This document shows, in pieces, positions 26,913 through 35,948 of a stretch of DNA of 64,000 nt. This stretch comes from Sphingobium sp. SCG-1 (GTDB taxonomy: Bacteria; Pseudomonadota; Alphaproteobacteria; Sphingomonadales; Sphingomonadaceae), in assembly GCF_002953135.1 (NCBI RefSeq), contig NZ_CP026372.1, positions 3,769,501-3,833,500 on the forward strand, given 5' to 3'. The first letter of the stretch is position 1, and every line of letters starts with the position of its first letter. Both the position numbers and the translations under genes were made by a program. Below the pieces are notes generated by a model. It worked only from the letters and a program-made list of their open reading frames with translations, searched no databases and was not told the DNA's origin.

Positions 26913-29909
26913 TCAGAAGTTGAAGCGTACACCGGCCCGGTAGATGCGGCCTAGCGTATCGTAGAGCGCCGGATTAACGTCCAGACCAGTATTGGTTTGC
27001 GGCGAGGCAACCGGATCCTTGTCGAACAGGTTGTCCACCTTTCCGTAAATGGTCAGGTTCTCTCTGATCTTGAACGATGCGCCTACGTCCACATAGAAAG
27101 CGCCCTTCATCTTGTTGTAGTCGATCGTTGGGTGGTTCGCGTCGGAAACCGGGCAAGAGGACTGGCAGACGACATACTGGTTGCCGAAAGTGCCGTCGCT
27201 GATCCAACGCTCCTGAACAGTCAGGTTGAACCGGCCGCTGTCGTAGGTTTGCACGGCAAGCCATTTCCAGTCAGGCGTATTGCCGTTGTTCGCGCCAGCC
27301 TGATCGATCGGATTGACCCCGGCAATGCCCGCACTGACAATAAACTTGCGGATATGGGTCGCGAGGGCACGGACAGTGAAGCTGCCCGGAAGGCCCAGCG
27401 GCTGCTGCCACTGATAGCTCGCCTCGATGTCGAACCCGTTTGTCTTCCACGACGCAAGGTTGAACGGCTGCACGTTGACGAAGTTGGTGCCCTGCTGACC
27501 GTTGAGTTGGAAACCGCCGCAGAAGGCCTGGTTACCTTCAAAGCAGAACCGGACGATTTGATCCGCCGTCAAGGTCGAGATCACGCCCTTCAACTTGATG
27601 TCATAATAGTCAAACGACAGGCTGAGACCGGGCAACCATTCGGGACGGGCCAGCACGACGCCGAGTTCGGTGTTCCGCGCGACTTCAGGCTTTAGGTCCG
27701 TGTTACCGATCGTGTTCTGGAAAACCTGGACCGCCTGATTGCGGAAGGGATCGTTGAAGTTCGGCAGCGTTGTCACTGTCGGTGCAGCGAACAACTCCGA
27801 AAGATTGGGCGCACGCACGTCGCGAGAGGTAACGGCGCGCAGGCGCAAACCGCTGAGCGGCGTATCCCAGGTACCACCCACTTTCCACGTCCAGACTGTG
27901 CCGGACGTGCTGTAATGCGTACCGCGGCCCGCAGCGTTCAAGTTGGCGCGGCCCATCCCCTCGCTGTCGAACAAGGGAAGATCGATTTCGAGATATCCTT
28001 CATATACCTCATATTTGCCACGCCCGTTCTTGTAGTTGCCGGCCGCCCAGTTGCTGCCCAGCGTGGAGTTGAGCAATGGGTCTGCTGGATATGCGGGACT
28101 GTTGGGGCTGAGCGAGGAGACGCCAGCGCCATAGGGATCGGCATTTACACGATAGAATTCGCGGCGATATTCGGCGCCGAATGCGACGGAAAGCGGCCCA
28201 GCCCAAAGGTCGACCGGATTGCCTGAGAAGTTCAGGCTGGCGACATCTTGTGTCAGTTTGGTGTGCTGAAACGGTCCATTGTCATGCGGTGCGACGTAAG
28301 CGAGCGCTGACGAGGACGGTGCGAAATTGCCAAAGATATTGATTGGCTGGCAACCCGCAGCCCGTGCAACCGGATCAGCACATACGATCGCGCCATTGAG
28401 CGCAGTCGCATTGGTCGCGGCCACATACCGGTTCTGCAACACGATGTCCTGAACACGGATGTCGGAGATCGTAATGCCGTGCTCGTAATAGGCGTCGTAG
28501 TTCCAGTCGGACCCGGCCACATTGAACTTGCCTTTGAGGCCTCCGACGAACCGATATTGTTTACGATCGGTGTGCACCTTCGGATCGGGGAACGATGCGT
28601 TGCTCGACCCGAAACCAAATTGCGTGATGCCGGCAGTGGCGCAACGATCACGCACGAGTTGCGGAAGATATGGGTTTGCGCACTGGACCGTCAGGCTGGC
28701 GCGGTTGTAGCCGGGACTCGGCTGGTTGCTGGTTTTTACCTGCGCCACATTTACCGAGACATAGACTTCATTGTCGTCGGAAAAATCATAGCCGATCCGA
28801 CCATAGCCATTGACGCGTTCCAGCGCAGATTTCAGTGATGCGCCCGAACCTGGCGCGCCGGTCAGGTCGCCGCCGACGCAGAAGCTGTTGCCGCGGAAGC
28901 AGTTGTTGACCGCGCCGGTGCCGGTTGGTGTTCCGCCCGATCCATAATTGAAATTATAGGGGGTGCCGTTCGGGTCAAATGCAATGCCCTGCAGGGGACC
29001 ATTGTTAATCAAGCCGTAGCGGGCATATTGGTAGGGCTGCGCAAAATCGCGATAATTGAATTGCGGCAGGCCATTATTGGTCTGACCAGTGTTGAGCAGG
29101 GTAGTCGCGCGATACCAGTTGCGGCTGCCCGCAAGGTCAGTGCCGAAGTCGCCTGCGCCTACGCCGCCTTCATGATCGTATTCGCCGCTCAGGACTACGT
29201 GCAGGCGATTGTCGAGGAATGCTTTGCCGAAGGCAGCCTGGACCAATCCGGTCTCATCATCCCCATATTTGGTGATGCTGCCAAGAATGTTGCCCTTGAA
29301 CCCTTCGAAGCGCGTATCGGTGATGAAGTTGACGACGCCACCAACCGCATCGGAACCGTAGGAGGCCGATGCGCCCCCGGTCACCACGTCGACGCGCTTC
29401 ACCAGAAGCTGCGGGAACATGCTGATGTCCGGTACGCCGGTCACGTTTGCGCCGACAACGCGCTGGCCATCCAACAGTGTCAGGGTACGGATGGCGGTGA
29501 GGCCGCGTAGGGAGAAGGAACTAAGGCCCTGCGTGCCGCTCGACGTGCTGAAAGTACCCGTCGATGCCCCGGTCGACCCCTGGAGCGAGGGCAGTTGCGC
29601 GATCGTATTGAAGATGTTGGGCTGCGCATTGTTGGCGATCTGCGCTTCGCCGATGACGGTCGTTGGCGTGGGCGCGTTGAAACCGCTGGTCGTGATGCGG
29701 GAGCCAGTGACGATCAGATCTTCGTTCTGCGGCGCGGCCGTGTCGGTCGACCCTGTTTCCTGGGTGGCCGGTTGAGCTGGGCCCGGCGCGGTGTCAACAC
29801 TGTTCCCCGCAACTGTCTGTGCACTGGCGGCATTGCTCAGGCTCATCGCGATCAACGCCAACGCGCTTGCCGTTCCAAGCCGCAACCGGATGTTCATCTT
29901 GCCATTCAT
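26913..29909 (-). CDS. TonB-dependent receptor, gluconate/glucan module
   Basis: A 998-residue outer-membrane receptor. It has a signal peptide (ALALIAMSLSNAASAQ), a Thr/Ala/Gln-rich linker, EDLIVTGSRITTSGFNAPTP, the plug (SLRGLTAIRTLTLLDGQRVV, GGASASYGSDAVGGVVNFI) and a barrel ending YRAGVRFNF. It belongs to a different receptor subgroup from the one at 20.0 kb; the SYGSDAVGGVVNFI type is common in sphingomonads. The ATG follows GAGGGG. A 26-bp perfect palindrome lies 98 bp upstream. The downstream partner in the operon is the beta-helix/propeller protein, so it may import the oligosaccharides that protein releases. Confidence 0.9.
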   Translation of the reverse strand: MNGKMNIRLRLGTASALALIAMSLSNAASAQTVAGNSVDTAPGPAQPATQETGSTDTAAPQNEDLIVTGSRITTSGFNAPTPTTVIGEAQIANNAQPNIFNTIAQLPSLQGSTGASTGTFSTSSGTQGLSSFSLRGLTAIRTLTLLDGQRVVGANVTGVPDISMFPQLLVKRVDVVTGGASASYGSDAVGGVVNFITDTRFEGFKGNILGSITKYGDDETGLVQAAFGKAFLDNRLHVVLSGEYDHEGGVGAGDFGTDLAGSRNWYRATTLLNTGQTNNGLPQFNYRDFAQPYQYARYGLINNGPLQGIAFDPNGTPYNFNYGSGGTPTGTGAVNNCFRGNSFCVGGDLTGAPGSGASLKSALERVNGYGRIGYDFSDDNEVYVSVNVAQVKTSNQPSPGYNRASLTVQCANPYLPQLVRDRCATAGITQFGFGSSNASFPDPKVHTDRKQYRFVGGLKGKFNVAGSDWNYDAYYEHGITISDIRVQDIVLQNRYVAATNATALNGAIVCADPVARAAGCQPINIFGNFAPSSSALAYVAPHDNGPFQHTKLTQDVASLNFSGNPVDLWAGPLSVAFGAEYRREFYRVNADPYGAGVSSLSPNSPAYPADPLLNSTLGSNWAAGNYKNGRGKYEVYEGYLEIDLPLFDSEGMGRANLNAAGRGTHYSTSGTVWTWKVGGTWDTPLSGLRLRAVTSRDVRAPNLSELFAAPTVTTLPNFNDPFRNQAVQVFQNTIGNTDLKPEVARNTELGVVLARPEWLPGLSLSFDYYDIKLKGVISTLTADQIVRFCFEGNQAFCGGFQLNGQQGTNFVNVQPFNLASWKTNGFDIEASYQWQQPLGLPGSFTVRALATHIRKFIVSAGIAGVNPIDQAGANNGNTPDWKWLAVQTYDSGRFNLTVQERWISDGTFGNQYVVCQSSCPVSDANHPTIDYNKMKGAFYVDVGASFKIRENLTIYGKVDNLFDKDPVASPQTNTGLDVNPALYDTLGRIYRAGVRFNF

Positions 29910-30006
29910 GTCCGTCCCCTCATTTTTCTGTCAGCGCCATCTTCGACGTCCGTTGCGATCTTCACACGCAAGCTTTTCTGGAGAGTATCGTGCCATCGGC
30001 TCCACT

Positions 30007-30032
30007 GCACTTACGACCTAGGTCGTAAGTGC
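30007..30032. promoter_or_regulatory. 26-bp perfect palindrome (putative operator) upstream of the TonB receptor
   Basis: The sequence is perfectly symmetric around CCTAGG at 30017-30022. Each arm continues outward as GCACTTACGA on the left and TCGTAAGTGC on the right. It lies 97 bp before the receptor start and 16 bp after the stop of the second fusion gene. A related site with the same CGACCTAGGTCG core sits at 33146-33163 in another promoter, which favours an operator over a terminator. The GntR regulator at 33.8 kb is the nearest candidate to bind it. Confidence 0.65.
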
Positions 30033-30048
30033 CTTCGCGCCCGCCGTT

Positions 30049-33000
30049 TCAGGGTTTTACGGCATAGAGCGCATGGTGCGTCAGGATGAATAAAGTTCGT
30101 CGGTCCTGTCCGCCGAACAGGATTTGCAAGGGCCGATCGGGCACATCGATCCGGCCGCTTTCTTTGCCGTCGGCTCTATAAATGAAGACCTGTCCGTTCG
30201 CGACATAGACACGGCCCTGATCGTCCACCGCGACGCTTTCCCCGCCACGGTTCGTGAAGGGCTTCAAGTCCGTGAGCGTGCCTCCTGCGCCGACCCTGCC
30301 GGTGTAGGTGATATTTTCCGATCCATTGGTTACGAACAGCCGTTCGCCTTGCTTGCCCGCGACGAGACCGTTTGCATTCAGGCTGTCAGACCAGCGCCAA
30401 CCCACATGATCGGTCGGCCCTTGCTGCCAGGTGCGGAAGGCTGGGAGTGCGACACTGCCGTCGGGCGACACATATTCGTTCGATTTGGGTGTACCGACGT
30501 CGCGCGCGAACATTTCCGCCAGTGTCGTGAACTGGTAGGTCTTGTGATTGAGCTGGTCGCGAAATTCGCCATTGTTCCACCAGTTGACGGGCAATAAAGT
30601 AGTCGTTGCGGCGGATTTCCGAACCGGCGTCGGCTCGATACGCGTAAGTTGATCCGGGGGGCCGTTAGGATCGATGGAATATACCGCTGCCTTAGGTCCG
30701 AGCGAGGACAGCACGAGCAGATGACCTGACTTATCGACGGCCAGATTAACGGGGTCGAGGGCGTGATCGCGCACAATCTCCAGCCCCTTCTCCGGCGTCC
30801 AACGATGAATACGCTGGAAGCGACGGTCAATGAAATAGAGCGCGCCCTTCGCATCTACCGCTGCGCCGGAGATCGACCAGAAGCCGTCCGCCAACTTTTC
30901 AACATTCGAACCGGATGATGCAGGCAATACGCTGGGGCTGCCGGCCGGACCGATATCGAGTTTGGCGAACTCACGCTCGCGCACGACGCGCTTGCCCGTC
31001 ATGTCCTCAATCGCATTATCGAAAGGGTATTTGCTTGCGCGCAGGAAGGTGCCGCAGCCCTCGTCATCGCAGGTTGCAAAGCCGCTTTCGGCATTCACAT
31101 GCACGTTGCGGAAGCGGATGTCACTGGAGTTGAACAGCTTCGCCGCGCTACGGGCGGGATGGTAGCTGCGCGTCACGCGATAGGCATGATAGTTGGCGAA
31201 CAGCAGGTTGCGCGAATTGCGGATTTCGAGTGACACAGCGTTAGGCCCGTCACCCACTTCCTGTTCGGTTTGTGGTGCGAGAAATTCCCAGTTCTGTACA
31301 TTGTCCAGCACGAATTCATTGCGAGCATGGTGTTCGACCGACATCTCGTACACATGCCCAGGAGTGCTGGTATTAGTGACGTAGAAGCCGGCCTGCGCGA
31401 AGGTGTTTGGACTCCACACATTGGCGAATGTGCCGCCGCCATTATCTGTGACCCAGATGCTGGGATATTGTGCATCCCATCGGCCGTCGGCAACGGGATC
31501 GCCGCTACGCGCCTGAGCCACCCCAAGCGACTTACCATCGGCAGTGGGCGTGCCGCCGCCGCCCATGATCTTCACGTCCTCGACCAAGCTGTTTGCGCCG
31601 GATCGCCAGAGCAGCGCAGATGCGCGAGGGTTCACGCGGCCAGTGAACAAGCCGAGGCCCGACAGGATGTTGTCCCCGCCGCGTGGCGTTTCGAGGATCG
31701 GCAGCACAGGGCCAAGCCCAGCATGGCGCGGATTATCGTCGGGTATGTAAAGTTGCGTGATCGCCGGGTGCAGACCGATCAGTACGGTGTCAGGTCGTAG
31801 TTTTATCTTGTTGGTGACCTTGTAGAAGCCAGCCGGGAAATACAAGATGCGGTGGCTATCGACCGCGCGCTGAATCGCTGCGGTATCATCCGCCGTGCCG
31901 TCGCCAGCGACGCCCAACCCTTTCACGTTCACCCAATCGGTCATGGAGGGCAAGTCGCGGATGGCAGGCGTGAGCGGAGCCGGAAGGGACGGCAGCGCCT
32001 TGATGTCAGCTTCGGTCTTGTACTCGCCCATTGCTCCAAGTTCTGGAATCGCTAGGCCGTAGCTGAACGACGTCACCTGATAGGCTGGCCCCTTGCCTGC
32101 GATGCTCTTGCCGCTATCCCTGAACCGCGCGAAAGTGGGCGTATTCGCCGCCACCGCATTGTCGAAACCGACTTGTGTGAAGACGTTGTTCTCATTGGAG
32201 ATAAGGACACCGGCTTTGCTGACATTCTCGAACCGGACGTTCTTGCCCCACAGGGAGTCGCTGTAGCCGCGATCGATCTCGATCCCGACGGGCGTGTTGC
32301 GAATGGCAACGTTGACCAGCGTCAAATCGACTTCATGCTCGCGAATGGCCGCGTCGCGTTGTCCCTCGAAAGTCGAATCCAGCAGCGTGAACTGCCATGC
32401 GGGCGATGTCTTTTCGGTTACAATGCCATAACGACCGCCATGGAAATGAACATTCTCCATGACGTTGCCCGCTTGATACACTCCGGCGAAGGCTGTTCCC
32501 AGCCGGAAATCCATGTGGCTAAGAAAGGCGTGCTGCGCCATGCGGAAGCGCACCCCGGCGGCAGCGGGATTGCCCTTGCCCACTTCTATGTCGACATTGC
32601 TCATCGACGAATAGAACGTACCCGAATTGGCGTCACGCACGACCTTGTCGCGCGGCACAACGGTGGGCACCGGAGCGGGAACTTGACCGACGCTGTACTG
32701 GTCGCCGCCAGCGAATACGATCATCGTCGAAACGCCCTTTTGGAAACCGGGCGTGTTGGGAGCCAGCAGGATAACCGGGCGCGTGGACCCTACGCCGAAG
32801 ACGCGAACGCCTGCGGGTACGACCAGCGTGCGCGTGATCCTGTAATTACCCGAGGGCAGAAAAACGATGCCGTGGCCGGTCTGATCACGCGCCTTGTCCA
32901 CCGCCTGTTGGATGGCGTCGGTGTCATCGCTCCGGCCATCGCCCTTTGCCGTGACGACGACCGCATGTGGTTCGTCGGGCATGACGGGAAAGACCGAGTT

Positions 33001-33078
33001 GCTCGCGGCGAGCAACTGCCCCGGCGCGATCAGGGCACTCGCCGCCAACAAACCCGCCAATACCTTGCCTTTGCTCAT
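30049..33078 (-). CDS. Secreted double beta-helix (GH55/Pectate_lyase_3-like) fused to SMP-30-like propeller, copy 2
   Basis: A 1009-residue paralogue of the protein at 23.8-26.8 kb, similar along its whole length. It has a signal peptide (VLAGLLAASALIAPGQLLAA), a first beta-helix start at GDGRSDDTDAIQQAVD, a second at GDGTADDTAAIQRAVD, and a C-terminal propeller (GALYFIDRRFQRIHRW, VAVDDQGRVYVANGQVFIY). The EGP metal-site motif of SMP-30 lactonases is replaced by ISGA. It is preceded by a CGACCTAGGTCG palindrome and is divergent from gluconokinase. Two cysteines in the conserved ATCDDEGCGTF segment may form a disulfide, also present in copy 1. GH55-like glucan hydrolysis is inferred from fold and context only. 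Confidence 0.75.
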   Translation of the reverse strand: MSKGKVLAGLLAASALIAPGQLLAASNSVFPVMPDEPHAVVVTAKGDGRSDDTDAIQQAVDKARDQTGHGIVFLPSGNYRITRTLVVPAGVRVFGVGSTRPVILLAPNTPGFQKGVSTMIVFAGGDQYSVGQVPAPVPTVVPRDKVVRDANSGTFYSSMSNVDIEVGKGNPAAAGVRFRMAQHAFLSHMDFRLGTAFAGVYQAGNVMENVHFHGGRYGIVTEKTSPAWQFTLLDSTFEGQRDAAIREHEVDLTLVNVAIRNTPVGIEIDRGYSDSLWGKNVRFENVSKAGVLISNENNVFTQVGFDNAVAANTPTFARFRDSGKSIAGKGPAYQVTSFSYGLAIPELGAMGEYKTEADIKALPSLPAPLTPAIRDLPSMTDWVNVKGLGVAGDGTADDTAAIQRAVDSHRILYFPAGFYKVTNKIKLRPDTVLIGLHPAITQLYIPDDNPRHAGLGPVLPILETPRGGDNILSGLGLFTGRVNPRASALLWRSGANSLVEDVKIMGGGGTPTADGKSLGVAQARSGDPVADGRWDAQYPSIWVTDNGGGTFANVWSPNTFAQAGFYVTNTSTPGHVYEMSVEHHARNEFVLDNVQNWEFLAPQTEQEVGDGPNAVSLEIRNSRNLLFANYHAYRVTRSYHPARSAAKLFNSSDIRFRNVHVNAESGFATCDDEGCGTFLRASKYPFDNAIEDMTGKRVVREREFAKLDIGPAGSPSVLPASSGSNVEKLADGFWSISGAAVDAKGALYFIDRRFQRIHRWTPEKGLEIVRDHALDPVNLAVDKSGHLLVLSSLGPKAAVYSIDPNGPPDQLTRIEPTPVRKSAATTTLLPVNWWNNGEFRDQLNHKTYQFTTLAEMFARDVGTPKSNEYVSPDGSVALPAFRTWQQGPTDHVGWRWSDSLNANGLVAGKQGERLFVTNGSENITYTGRVGAGGTLTDLKPFTNRGGESVAVDDQGRVYVANGQVFIYRADGKESGRIDVPDRPLQILFGGQDRRTLFILTHHALYAVKP

Positions 33079-33145
33079 AATTGTCTCGCAATTATTCTCA
33101 GTCCGTTGCGGTGCAAGAATAGGCGGGAGGATGCCGGCTTGGCAC

Positions 33146-33163
33146 CTGCGACCTAGGTCGTAG
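33146..33163. promoter_or_regulatory. Palindromic operator between fusion gene copy 2 and gntK
   Basis: CTGCGACCTAGGTCGTAG has a perfect 12-bp core, CGACCTAGGTCG, plus two further matching pairs outside one mismatch. The core is identical to the centre of the 26-bp palindrome at 30007-30032. The site lies 67 bp before the minus-strand fusion gene and 83 bp before the plus-strand gluconokinase, so it could regulate both. Confidence 0.65.
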
Positions 33164-33246
33164 TTTTCAGGTGGCCGGGTGCGACGGTATATCGATCCGA
33201 AATCATCGCGCTGCGCCGAGCATCGCCGTCTGCGAGGACGCCCTTC

Positions 33247-33798
33247 TTGTCACCATCCCAAAATCCTGCCCCCGGCGCGCCGCTAGCCGTCATCATCATG
33301 GGAGTGAGCGGCTGCGGCAAATCAACACTGGGCGCGTTGCTGGCGGAAGCAATGGGGTGTCGGTTTCTGGAAGGGGACGCTTTTCATTCGCCCGACGCTG
33401 TCGAAAAGATGCGCAATGCGCAGCCGTTGACGGATGAAGATCGCTGGCCTTGGCTGGACCGTTTGGCGCAGGCCGCAGTCGCAACTGCGGCGTGCGAGGG
33501 AATGGTAGTCGCGGCCTGCTCCGCGCTACGCAAATCCTATCGGGACCGACTGCGCGCCACCATCGGTGAGTCCACCTATTTCCTCTTTCTGGAAAACGGT
33601 CGTGCGGATCTGCTGGCGCGGCTCGATAGCCGTCTCGACCACTACATGCCCGCCAGTCTGCTCGATAGCCAGCTTGCCACGCTGGAGCGACCTGAAGCGG
33701 CGGAACCGGCCAAGATATTACGGGGGGATATCCATCCGGCCATGCTGCGCGATGCTGCGCTCGCGTGGCTCCGCGACAGAACCGGCCGTCAACTTTAG
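33247..33798 (+). CDS. gntK: Gluconokinase GntK
   Basis: A 183-residue P-loop kinase that makes 6-phosphogluconate from D-gluconate and ATP, feeding the Entner-Doudoroff pathway. The Walker A motif GVSGCGKST lies at about residues 19-27. EGDAFHSPDAVEKM, PLTDEDRWPWLD and CSALRKSYRDRLR are gluconokinase signatures. The likely start is a TTG eight bases after GAGGA at 33234-33238; no ATG is placed well. It is convergent with the GntR gene (7-bp gap) and divergent from fusion gene copy 2. With GntP it forms the cytoplasmic end of the gluconate route. Confidence 0.93.
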   Translation: MSPSQNPAPGAPLAVIIMGVSGCGKSTLGALLAEAMGCRFLEGDAFHSPDAVEKMRNAQPLTDEDRWPWLDRLAQAAVATAACEGMVVAACSALRKSYRDRLRATIGESTYFLFLENGRADLLARLDSRLDHYMPASLLDSQLATLERPEAAEPAKILRGDIHPAMLRDAALAWLRDRTGRQL

Positions 33799-33805
33799 AT
33801 CTGCT

Positions 33806-34483
33806 TCAAGGCATCAGGCGTTTGCGGCCTTCCCACAAATGCCACCGCATAGCGAGCGCAGCGCCATCGCCATCTCCTGCGCGTATTGCATCTACAATGA
33901 CTTCGTGTTCGCGCAGCATGGTCTCGATGACCTCGGGCGGACGCGAACGGGAAATGTCCACGCCTGCCCGCATCACGCGTTCGACATCGGGCCACAGCAC
34001 GTCGAAGGCTGCGATGAAGGCAGGGTTGCCCGTCGCCTGGGCTATTCGGCGATGGAGTTCCATATCCTCCACATGGGCCAGCGCGTCGGACATGATTGCC
34101 CGCTTGAGCAACATGAAGCCCTCCTCGATATGGGCCATTTCCTGTGACGATCTTCGCGTCGCAGCCAAGCGCGCCGCTTCCGCCTCAAGCACGAAGCGCA
34201 CTTCGTAGCTGCCGAGGGTTGCGGGCATTTCGGCCAGCGGCATGAAAGCGGTTAGGCGATCTGATGGCCTGCTCTTGACGAAAGAACCAGCGCCGCGCCG
34301 CGCCTCAGTAATGCCATCGGAACCCAGTCGAATGAGCGCCTCCCGCACGATCGCGCGTGACACGCTGAACATCTCCGCCAACCGCGCCTCGGATGGCAGG
34401 CGATCGCCGACCTCCAACTCTTCCGATTTGATGAGTTCCACGATGCCGGAATAGGCATGGTCGGAAAGCCGCATCTGGCTCAT
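33806..34483 (-). CDS. GntR-family (FadR/FCD) regulator of the gluconate module
   Basis: A 225-residue regulator. The N-terminal winged helix-turn-helix (YSGIVELIKSEELEVGDRL, LAEMFSVSRAIVREALIRLG, RGAGSFVKS) precedes an all-helical FCD effector domain (YEVRFVLEAEAARLA, ELHRRIAQATGNPAF, EHEVIVDAIRAGDGD). An upstream in-frame extension exists but only crosses the end of gntP, so I start at the ATG after GGAAGG. It lies 17 bp after gntP in the same operon and is convergent with gntK. It is the best candidate to bind the CCTAGG-centred palindromes, with gluconate or a derivative as effector; both points are inference. Confidence 0.9.
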   Translation of the reverse strand: MSQMRLSDHAYSGIVELIKSEELEVGDRLPSEARLAEMFSVSRAIVREALIRLGSDGITEARRGAGSFVKSRPSDRLTAFMPLAEMPATLGSYEVRFVLEAEAARLAATRRSSQEMAHIEEGFMLLKRAIMSDALAHVEDMELHRRIAQATGNPAFIAAFDVLWPDVERVMRAGVDISRSRPPEVIETMLREHEVIVDAIRAGDGDGAALAMRWHLWEGRKRLMP

Positions 34484-34500
34484 TGCGAAACCTTCCCGTT

Positions 34501-35847
34501 TTAAAAGACGCTGCTCGCCGCCAATACCAAAAGCAAACCGACGACGGCGACGACCGTTTCCATAATCGACCAAGTTTTGAACGTACCGGGCATGTCCGTG
34601 CCCAAATAGCTTTTTACCAGCCAGAAACCGGGATCGTTCACGTGCGAGAAGAAGAGCGATCCCGCGCCAATGGCCAACACCATCCATTCTGGCGAGACGC
34701 CCGATGTCGCGACCAGCCCCTGCATCACGCCTGCCGTGGTTATCGTCGCGACGGTGGCCGATCCCGTCGCCAGCCGGATGCAGACGGACACGCCCCACGC
34801 CAGCAACAGCGGAGATACAGCGCCGCCAGCCGCGAGGCGCACGAGCATATCGGAGAGGCCTGCCGTCACCAGAACCTGCTTGAGTGCGCCACCCGCGCCT
34901 ATCGCAAGAATTATCGAGCCAGCCGGACCCATCGCCTCCTTCCAGATGGCGTTCTGGATCGTGCTGTCGGCGATGCGTCGACCGAACAGGAGCGGTAGGG
35001 CGACGAGCGTCGCCACCAGCAGCGCAACAACTGGATCGCTGATCCAGCCAATCCAGCCCAATTGCAACGCGACCGGCTTGGGAAGCAAAGTAACCGCCTG
35101 CCCCGCTGTGATGAGGACGACCGGAAGTAGCACGGCTACCAACGCGCGCCACACCGCGGGCGTTGCAACATCGACTTTGATCGGGTCCAGCAGCGGTGGG
35201 CTGAGCTTAACGCCGGGAGCGGTAAATCGCGCCAGCAAAGGCCCAGCGATAATCGCCGTGGGAATGCCCACCATCAGTCCGTAAAGCAGAGTGAGGCCAA
35301 GATTAGCGTTCAATGCATTGATCGCCAACAACGGGCCGGGATGCGGCGGCACGAGAGCGTGGACCACTGAAAGTCCCGCCAACGCAGGTAGCATTAGCCG
35401 CAACTTGGCGGCGTCCTCGTCGCCGCCCTTGGGCAGCGCCGCCGCCGCCGAAGCCACGATTGGCAGCAGCAGCACCAGCCCGGTTTCGAAGAAAAGCGGC
35501 AGCCCGATGACCAGTGCCGTTAACAGGCTGGCCCATGGCGCACCTCGGGCGCCAGACCAGCGAAGCGCTGCTCGGGCAAGCCCCCCTGCTCCATCCGACA
35601 ATTGCAGCATTGCGCCAAGACCAAGCCCCAGGGCAACGACCAGTCCGGTGCCGCCCAGAATGGCCCCTGCGCCCTTCTCAACTGCCTGAGCGGTTTCCTT
35701 CATGGGCAATCCGCTGAGAAGTCCAACCGTAAAGGCGCCGCAAAGCAGGCCGACAAAGGGATGGAGTCTGCTCCGAATGATAAGGAATATGGATAGCGCA
35801 ATGCCGCATACGGCGGAAAGGACGAGCCGGTAATCCTCCGGTGTCAT
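34501..35847 (-). CDS. gntP: Gluconate:H+ symporter, GntP family
   Basis: A 448-residue inner-membrane permease with about 12-14 hydrophobic helices. GntP landmarks include FVGLLCGAFTVGLLSGLP, LFFETGLVLLLPI, VVHALVPPHPGPL, RLATGSATVATITTAG and FFSHVNDPGFWLVKSYLG. The ATG chosen (MTPEDYRLVL) gives the usual family N-terminus; a TTG 29 codons upstream adds only unlikely sequence. The start overlaps the stop of a short upstream frame (ATGA). The gene is followed by its GntR regulator. It should bring gluconate, made in the periplasm by the oxidoreductase/lactonase pair to the right, into the cell for gluconokinase. Confidence 0.92.
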   Translation of the reverse strand: MTPEDYRLVLSAVCGIALSIFLIIRSRLHPFVGLLCGAFTVGLLSGLPMKETAQAVEKGAGAILGGTGLVVALGLGLGAMLQLSDGAGGLARAALRWSGARGAPWASLLTALVIGLPLFFETGLVLLLPIVASAAAALPKGGDEDAAKLRLMLPALAGLSVVHALVPPHPGPLLAINALNANLGLTLLYGLMVGIPTAIIAGPLLARFTAPGVKLSPPLLDPIKVDVATPAVWRALVAVLLPVVLITAGQAVTLLPKPVALQLGWIGWISDPVVALLVATLVALPLLFGRRIADSTIQNAIWKEAMGPAGSIILAIGAGGALKQVLVTAGLSDMLVRLAAGGAVSPLLLAWGVSVCIRLATGSATVATITTAGVMQGLVATSGVSPEWMVLAIGAGSLFFSHVNDPGFWLVKSYLGTDMPGTFKTWSIMETVVAVVGLLLVLAASSVF

Positions 35848-35948
35848 CGGATGGCGGATTTGCGGAAAAGCGTGAAAGCGGAGAGCTTTAGCGTCATTCG
35901 CGCCAACGCCCATGGACCGAACATCGCTCGACAAGGTGCGGCTGCCAT
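35844..35948 (-). CDS. Candidate leader ORF (34 codons) overlapping gntP start
   Basis: A short minus-strand frame starts at an ATG directly after AAGGGGAGGGA, the best ribosome site in the region. It encodes 34 residues beginning MAAAPCRAMFGP. Its TGA overlaps the gntP ATG (ATGA), while gntP has no ribosome site of its own at that ATG. Coupled translation of gntP through a leader peptide would explain this. The peptide has no recognisable domain, so it could be a chance frame. Confidence 0.35.
   Translation of the reverse strand: MAAAPCRAMFGPWALARMTLKLSAFTLFRKSAIR

Noticed and set aside
34484..35152. N-terminal extension of the GntR frame
   Set aside because: It crosses gntP in another frame and the ATG at 34483 has a good ribosome site and the normal GntR N-terminus.
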